Shown here in pieces: positions 16,003 to 20,121 of a stretch of DNA of 20,121 nt (the stretch's first letter is position 1; each line of letters begins with the position of its first letter). A program made the position numbers and the translations under genes. The stretch covers positions 6,069-26,189 of the forward strand of contig DPDG01000033.1 of assembly GCA_003526375.1 (NCBI GenBank). Reading direction: 5' to 3'. The DNA comes from Lentisphaeria bacterium (GTDB lineage Bacteria > Verrucomicrobiota > Lentisphaeria > Victivallales > UBA1829). The notes below the pieces were generated by a model, which was given only the letters and a program-made list of their open reading frames with translations, did not search any database and had not been told where the DNA came from.

Positions 16003-16623
16003 ATGAATTGCAGACATTATAAAAAAAGGCTTCTCCGCTTCCTGATGGTTAAGACGGCGGCGGTCAGGGCGGGAATCAAACCGGGTGCTTTACTCCGGGT
16101 GGCACGCTGTTACCGTCTCTCACGTGATGAGTCAAAAGGAAAAATCTGTCTTTATCAGAACGAGATTCTGGAAGAACTCAAGCTGAAATTCAGGATATTG
16201 AAGAATGATCCGGACAGCGCTCTGGTTCTGTTCTACGATCCTGAGCGGCTTGCGGAAACTCTGGAAAATGCCGGGAACGCCGCATATCTGGCTGTCCGCG
16301 GTTATGAAAAATGCAGGCGGCTGGAAGATTACTTGACGACCCTTGAAGACCAGTGCCGCCGGATACCGCTCCCGCACGAGGTCGGCATATTCATAGGTTA
16401 TCCGCTGAAAGACGTCATGGGGTTCATTGAGAGAGCCCCGCGGACGCCGGTCGTACGCGGAGACTGGCAGGTTTTCGGAGAACCGGAAGAATCACTCCGT
16501 CTCATGCGGCTTTATCGCTGTGCGGAGCAGCTTGCGGAAAAAATTATTGAAACATATCAGGACATCGAAACATGTCTTGAACAAATCGCCAGCATAAACA
16601 TTCATCAAACTGTAAGGAGTTAA
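16003..16623 (+). CDS. DUF3793 family protein
   Basis: This is a 206-aa protein of unknown function. I place it in DUF3793 from the N-terminal FLMVKTAAVRAGIKPGALLR block, the central CLYQN and LVLFYDPERL segments, and the conserved PHEVGIFIGYPLKDVMGFIE segment near residue 125-145. It has no signal peptide or membrane span and is probably cytoplasmic. I start at ATG 16003 because GAAGG lies 11 bases upstream; a TTG at 15985 keeps the frame open but would begin within the ribosome site. In other bacteria I recall DUF3793 genes next to flavodoxins and iron-transport genes, which fits the present flavodoxin neighbour 5 bases downstream and the DtxR-class regulator. The likely context is iron limitation or redox stress. 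The molecular role is unknown. Confidence 0.78.
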   Translation: MNCRHYKKRLLRFLMVKTAAVRAGIKPGALLRVARCYRLSRDESKGKICLYQNEILEELKLKFRILKNDPDSALVLFYDPERLAETLENAGNAAYLAVRGYEKCRRLEDYLTTLEDQCRRIPLPHEVGIFIGYPLKDVMGFIERAPRTPVVRGDWQVFGEPEESLRLMRLYRCAEQLAEKIIETYQDIETCLEQIASINIHQTVRS

Positions 16624-16628
16624 ATCGA

Positions 16629-17123
16629 ATGGCTAACGTCAAAGTGATTTACGGCAGCAGCACAGGCAACACCGAAAGCGCGGCGGCAGTCATCGCCGGG
16701 GCGTTCGGAACGGAAGCAATCAACATCACAAATGCAAAGCCGGAGGATTTTGAAGCCGGGCTTCTGATTCTCGGCAGTTCCACGTGGGGACTCGGCGAAC
16801 TTCAGGATGACTGGGCAACAGGAATTGCGATGCTTGACGGCATTGATCTGACGGGCAGAAAAGTCGCGGTATTCGGGCTGGGCGACCAGAGCGGATTCGG
16901 CGATACCTTTGTCGATGCCATGGGTATTCTTGCCGACAAGGCGAAAGAACGCGGTGCGGTACTCGTGGGTGAAACATCCGCAGAAGGATATGCTCACACG
17001 GCTTCCTCTGCGGAAAAAGACGGCAAATTCTGCGGTCTGGCGCTCGACGACAACAATGAGCCGGACAAGACGGCAGACCGTATTTCGCAGTGGGTCGATC
17101 TGCTGAAGCAGGTTTCCGCCTGA
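16629..17123 (+). CDS. Flavodoxin (long-chain type)
   Basis: This 164-aa FMN-binding electron carrier often replaces ferredoxin when iron is scarce. The phosphate-binding loop is SSTGNTE at residues 10-16. Trp53 in SSTWGLGELQDDW is the expected inner FMN-stacking aromatic. In the second FMN loop, GLGDQSGFGDTF, the position usually held by the stacking Tyr is Phe90. The insertion around residues 112-140 fits the long-chain class. AGGAG at the end of the DUF3793 gene supports the ATG at 16629, so the two genes are tightly coupled. It sits in a probable metal-regulated operon, and expression under low iron is the natural inference. Confidence 0.93.
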   Translation: MANVKVIYGSSTGNTESAAAVIAGAFGTEAINITNAKPEDFEAGLLILGSSTWGLGELQDDWATGIAMLDGIDLTGRKVAVFGLGDQSGFGDTFVDAMGILADKAKERGAVLVGETSAEGYAHTASSAEKDGKFCGLALDDNNEPDKTADRISQWVDLLKQVSA

Positions 17124-17140
17124 TTCAAAGCGGACAGAGA

Positions 17141-17186
17141 ACCGGGCACGGCGGAAAACGTGCCCGGTCCCGCCCGAAGATTTTTT
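17141..17186 (+). terminator. GC-rich hairpin inside the metal operon
   Basis: ACCGGGCACG (17141-17150) pairs perfectly with CGTGCCCGGT (17159-17168) across an 8-base loop. The T run (17181-17186) begins 12 bases after the stem, so termination would be inefficient. It could reduce expression of the last two genes relative to flavodoxin, or protect the 3' end of the flavodoxin mRNA. Confidence 0.5.
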
Positions 17187-17205
17187 CATTTTGGAAAGGA
17201 GCACC

Positions 17206-17649
17206 ATGAGTAAGAAAAAGAAGTGTCGGGAAGACAGGAGAGAATGCGGCAGCTCTCGCTGTCCTTCTCCATGTGATGCGGAACAGGCTTCCGGCTGCTG
17301 CACCCTGAATCATTTGAAAGTGGCGCTGATCGGCGGCCTCGACCGCCTGGAGAATCAATACCGTTCGGTATTCGAGTCCCTTGGCACTGTCAGATTCTAC
17401 TTTCATACAGGGTGCTGCAACGGCTCCGGCGCCAACCGCCTGCGCGCATCGGCACAGGATGCGGATATCGTGGTATTCATTACGCGGATCAACAGCCATA
17501 ACGCATTGAGCGTCATCAAGGGAATCTGCCGGAAAAGCGGGAAGTCTTTCCTTGCGGTCCGGGAGACAAACCCGGAACTGGTTTCAAAAATCGTGCTGAA
17601 CCAATGGCGGAGCAGGAAGCTGTCCGAATGTTCAAGCCGGGAAAGATGA
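17206..17649 (+). CDS. Cysteine-rich DUF2325 family protein
   Basis: This is a 147-aa protein. Residues about 37-135 match DUF2325: LKVALIGGLDRLENQY, then HTGCCNGSGANRLRASAQDADIVV (around 67-90) and ITRINSHNALSVIKG. The first 36 residues are basic and hold six cysteines (C7, C14, C19, C23, C31, C32); C70, C71, C108 and C142 bring the total to ten. This suggests metal or Fe-S binding or redox sensing, which is inference. GGAAAGGAG (17193-17201) decides the start at ATG 17206; the TTG at 17191 that keeps the frame open overlaps this site. It is located between flavodoxin and the DtxR-class regulator, 4 bases from the latter's start. Confidence 0.75.
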   Translation: MSKKKKCREDRRECGSSRCPSPCDAEQASGCCTLNHLKVALIGGLDRLENQYRSVFESLGTVRFYFHTGCCNGSGANRLRASAQDADIVVFITRINSHNALSVIKGICRKSGKSFLAVRETNPELVSKIVLNQWRSRKLSECSSRER

Positions 17650-17653
17650 TCCG

Positions 17654-18100
17654 GTGAGCACGTTGAACGTTTCAGCCAGCCTTGAAGATTATCTGGAAGC
17701 CATTGGGGAGCTGATCCGGCTCCACGGACATGCGCATACAAAGGATATCGCGGCGCGGCTCAATGTAAAAATGCCGTCTGTCACCAATGCGCTCGGCGTA
17801 TTGTCCAAATCAGGGCACATCATCTACCGGCCGAATCTGCCGGTACTGTTGACCGAGACCGGAAAAGCGCTTGCGGAGAGAGTCACCCGGAGGCACCGCA
17901 TTCTTCAGGATTTTCTCCAGTATGTACTTGAGCTACCCTGCGAGGAGGCGGGAAAAGCCGCCTGTAAAATCGAACATGTGATTGACGAGGAACTGATCAA
18001 CCGTTTTCTGGTTCTTTCCGAGGCGGTTCAGAACCGCGGAGACTGTCATGGACTGCGCCTCCATCTGGCTCAGGCGTTTGCATTGGCTGCAAAAGAATAA
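17654..18100 (+). CDS. DtxR/MntR family metal-dependent transcriptional regulator
   Basis: This 148-aa repressor has a winged helix at residues about 10-75 (HTKDIAARLNVKMPSVTNAL and LLTETGKALAE). The metal-binding dimerisation domain follows, and there is no C-terminal SH3-like domain, as in MntR. Predicted ligands by alignment to B. subtilis MntR (D8, E11, H77, E99, E102, H103) are Asp12, Glu15, His81, Cys104, Glu107 and His108. Cys104 corresponds to Cys102 of DtxR, while Asp12 corresponds to MntR Asp8 rather than DtxR Met10, so the site is a hybrid. The start is GTG 17654, 4 bases after the DUF2325 stop; the ribosome site is weak, suggesting translational coupling. It probably binds the TTAG...CTAA palindromes upstream of the operon and so represses itself; this is inferred from proximity. 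Confidence 0.88.
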   Translation: MSTLNVSASLEDYLEAIGELIRLHGHAHTKDIAARLNVKMPSVTNALGVLSKSGHIIYRPNLPVLLTETGKALAERVTRRHRILQDFLQYVLELPCEEAGKAACKIEHVIDEELINRFLVLSEAVQNRGDCHGLRLHLAQAFALAAKE

Positions 18101-18257
18101 AGCAAAGTATACGGAAATATCGGGAAATTTTGCCTGCGGAGGCCATCTCCAGGAATGAAAAAAACAGTTTTTTCCTCTCATTGCTCATTATTTCCAGCGC
18201 TGCTTTGAAATGCGTTCCATCTCAAGGGCTTTCGGATGCTGCTGATAAAAAATGTTG

Positions 18258-19994
18258 TCATGATCGGTTCATACTGTCTTCGGCGGCGGCTTTCTGCTGT
18301 GTGGTGTAAAGCTCACGATAAGTGCCGTCCTGCGCCATCAGCTCATCATGGGTGCCGAGCTGTTCGATCTGACCATTCTTGAGGACAACGATCTTATCCG
18401 CATTGCGGATCGTGGAAAGACGATGCGCAATGATGATTGTCGTCCGTCCTTCCATCAGGGTGTCCAGAGACTGCTGAACCAGTTTCTCCGAAACCGTATC
18501 CAGAGCGCTGGTCGCCTCGTCCAGCAACAGGATTCCCGGATTTTTCAACACGGCGCGCGCAATCGCAATCCGCTGTTTCTGCCCGCCGGAAAGACTTGCG
18601 CCGTTTTCACCGATGACCGTATCGTATTTCTTGTCGAGTTTTTCCACAAATTCCGCAACATTCGCAAGTTCCGCCGCTTTCCTGATCTCCTCCATGGAGG
18701 CGTTCGGACGCGCATACGCCAGATTGTCGCGGATCGTGCCGCTGAACAGGAAAGGCTCCTGGAGAACCACGCCGATGTTGGCGCGGTAGGAATCCTGCGT
18801 AAACGTGCGGATATCCTCGCCGTCCACCTTGATCGAGCCGTCACACACGTCATAGAAACGCAACAGCAGATTGCTGATCGTCGATTTGCCGCAGCCGGAC
18901 GGCCCGACCAGCGCGACCTTCTCTCCGGGTTCGATTCTCAGCGAAAAATCACGCAGGACAGGCGTATCCGCATATTTGAATGAAACATGGTCGAAGCTGA
19001 TTCTTCCGGTCAGGCGCCCTGCGTCAACCGCATCCGGCGCATCCGTAATATCGGGAATCACTTTCAGCAGTTTCATGATGCGCTGCGCTCCGGCGAGCCC
19101 CTGCGACAGGACATTCATCTGAGCCGCCAGCACCGCAATCGGTCCGACCTGCAGACCGATATAAGTATAAAATGCCACAAAGTCGCCGATGGAAAAATCA
19201 TTTCCGACCGCAAAAATCCCCCCGCAGATCACAATCAGATAGGTAAACAGCGTCAGCATCTCATAAATGCCGTGGCAGACGTTCCCCTCCTGATTCATCT
19301 TGATCGCAAGCTCAAGAGTCGGACGCATGTTCTTGAAGAAATGCAGACTTTCCGCGCGCCCTTTGGAAAAGGACTTCACAACGCGGATTCCGTTGATCGT
19401 TTCAGCCAGATTCGCGGAAATCTCGGACATTTTTTCCTGCATCAGCAAGGCGTTCTTGCGTATGATCTTATTGAAAATAAAAAAGTTGATGAAATGAATC
19501 GGAAGTGCGCACATCGCAATCAGAGCGAGTTTCCAGTTAATGAAAAACACCGCAAAGGTAATGAATGCCATCGTGAAAAACTGGTCCACCATGCTGATGC
19601 AGAGAGAAATCAGCCCCTGGAGCAGCGCCACATCGCTGATGACGTTTGAAATCAGTTTTCCAGTGCGGTACTCCTCATAGAAACGCAGGGAAAGATTCTG
19701 CAGGTGCTTGAAAATACGCTGACGGACATCCAGCAGGATGCGCGTCACGGTATACGTGCCGAGATTTCCCGTGATGATGCGCATCGTGAAACGCAGAATA
19801 TAGATGGCGATCATGACTGCCGCCAGCAGGAAAAAGAGCGCCCAGTCGCGCGACGGCAACACGCGGTCGATCACGACTTTCAGCATCATCGGCATGGTCA
19901 GTGCCAGACTGGAAAACATTACGGAGGTCAGAGCTGATAGTAAAATCAGTCCGCGGTACTGCCTGATCAGGCTGGAAACCTTAAATTCTGTCAT
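18258..19994 (-). CDS. ABC exporter, MsbA-like half transporter (permease fused to ATPase)
   Basis: This is a 578-aa protein with an N-terminal six-helix ABC exporter domain (about residues 15-315) and a C-terminal nucleotide-binding domain. Walker A is GPSGCGKST with Lys370. The Q-loop segment is VVLQEPFLFSGTIRDNL, the signature is LSGGQ at 468-472, Walker B ends Asp492-Glu493, and the H-loop is in IIIAHRLSTIR. Length matches MsbA/BmrA-type half transporters that work as dimers to move lipids or drugs across the inner membrane; the substrate is unknown. The frame is open to 20114. I start at ATG 19994 (MTEFKVSSLIRQYRG) because AGGAT lies about 10 bases upstream and the extra 40 residues look unlike any ABC leader. 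It is convergent with the metal operon, with 157 bases between them. Confidence 0.93.
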   Translation of the reverse strand: MTEFKVSSLIRQYRGLILLSALTSVMFSSLALTMPMMLKVVIDRVLPSRDWALFFLLAAVMIAIYILRFTMRIITGNLGTYTVTRILLDVRQRIFKHLQNLSLRFYEEYRTGKLISNVISDVALLQGLISLCISMVDQFFTMAFITFAVFFINWKLALIAMCALPIHFINFFIFNKIIRKNALLMQEKMSEISANLAETINGIRVVKSFSKGRAESLHFFKNMRPTLELAIKMNQEGNVCHGIYEMLTLFTYLIVICGGIFAVGNDFSIGDFVAFYTYIGLQVGPIAVLAAQMNVLSQGLAGAQRIMKLLKVIPDITDAPDAVDAGRLTGRISFDHVSFKYADTPVLRDFSLRIEPGEKVALVGPSGCGKSTISNLLLRFYDVCDGSIKVDGEDIRTFTQDSYRANIGVVLQEPFLFSGTIRDNLAYARPNASMEEIRKAAELANVAEFVEKLDKKYDTVIGENGASLSGGQKQRIAIARAVLKNPGILLLDEATSALDTVSEKLVQQSLDTLMEGRTTIIIAHRLSTIRNADKIVVLKNGQIEQLGTHDELMAQDGTYRELYTTQQKAAAEDSMNRS

Positions 19995-20027
19995 AATTGC
20001 AGATCCTGTCAGAATCCTGTGGTTGAG

Positions 20028-20056
20028 TTGATTTTGGCTGTTTTTCTCTATATAAT
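20028..20056 (+). promoter_or_regulatory. Promoter-like sequence pointing out of the window
   Basis: TTGATT (20028-20033), a 17-base spacer and a perfect TATAAT (20051-20056) lie on the + strand behind the ABC exporter gene. It would drive a gene beginning near or beyond the window end; an ATG at 20085 opens a frame that runs to the last base. Too little sequence remains to call that gene. Confidence 0.4.
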
Positions 20057-20121
20057 GAAAGGCTTTCCCTGTTTCCGGGTTAACATGAGGCCATTTCAAA
20101 TTATGGGTCTTCACGGGAATT

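Noticed and set aside
18154..18175. A-run/T-run inverted repeat after the DtxR-class gene as a terminator
   Set aside because: The arms are nearly all A and T with a one-base centre, so no stable RNA stem forms. I see no convincing terminator in the 157-base gap at 18101-18257.
18188..18257. Open - strand frame after the ABC exporter stop (translates ...HPKALEMERISKQRWK), possibly a frameshifted tail
   Set aside because: Only about 25 codons, no start codon suitable for a gene, and the shift would have to fall within three codons. The exporter is already full length without it. Read accuracy at 18255-18265 would settle it.
19995..20114. N-terminal extension of the ABC exporter to a GTG at 20114
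   Set aside because: The 40 extra residues have no ABC-like character, and ATG 19994 has AGGAT at a good distance.
1..20121. CRISPR arrays, transposases, integrases, phage genes, toxin-antitoxin pairs
   Set aside because: No regularly spaced repeats, terminal inverted repeats or matching protein motifs were found on either strand.
20085..20121. Partial + strand gene starting at ATG 20085
   Set aside because: Only twelve codons are available with no clear ribosome site. The promoter-like sequence upstream makes it possible, but it cannot be supported.

Overview
The window reads as chromosomal DNA of a Gram-negative, moderately GC-rich heterotroph. It most likely belongs to the Lentisphaerota (Victivallis-like, PVC group). 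The evidence is type-IV-pilin-like 'FTLIELLIV' proteins with a C-terminal H-X8/9-DG signature, placed next to secreted polysaccharide-processing proteins (CBM9-like/GH123-like, LamG, DUF4838), which is a gene style I associate with that phylum. The assignment is inference from gene content. No 16S or other phylogenetic marker was compared.

Region A (1-6975, + strand) is a putative glycan-degradation operon: pseudopilin, large exported CBM9/DUF6067-like glycosidase, exported LamG-fold protein, and a GH101/GH129/DUF5696-like TIM-barrel protein with no signal peptide. It ends at a hairpin at 6941-6975. A perfect 16-bp palindrome lies between the first two genes.

Region B (7082-11389) is housekeeping. 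trmB is on the - strand. Divergent from it is a compact + operon: a YwlE-like low-molecular-weight phosphatase, an in-frame RpiB-GlyA fusion, and serS, ending in a strong intrinsic terminator. The order ywlE-rpiB-glyA resembles the Bacillus subtilis ywlE-ywlF-ywlG-glyA neighbourhood, but here the isomerase and the serine hydroxymethyltransferase are one polypeptide.

Region C (11582-15675, - strand) is a second glycan cassette, transcribed from a near-consensus promoter at 15648-15675: a GntR-type regulator with a LacI-like sensor domain, a pseudopilin, and an exported DUF4838 protein. Pairing of a pseudopilin with a secreted glycan-active protein therefore occurs twice in 20 kb.

Region D (15866-18100, + strand) looks like a metal-responsive operon: DUF3793 protein, flavodoxin, cysteine-rich DUF2325 protein and a DtxR/MntR-family regulator. 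Upstream lie two near-identical AT-rich palindromes exactly 100 bp apart. One overlaps the -35 of a good promoter, the other sits just before the first ribosome binding site, and a terminator-like hairpin lies between them. The regulator combines MntR-like and DtxR-like metal ligands. This is the part of the window that most resembles an under-described regulatory system.

Region E (18258-19994, - strand) is a complete MsbA-like half-size ABC exporter. A promoter-like sequence behind it points out of the window on the + strand. I see no rRNA, tRNA, CRISPR array, insertion sequence or phage gene.
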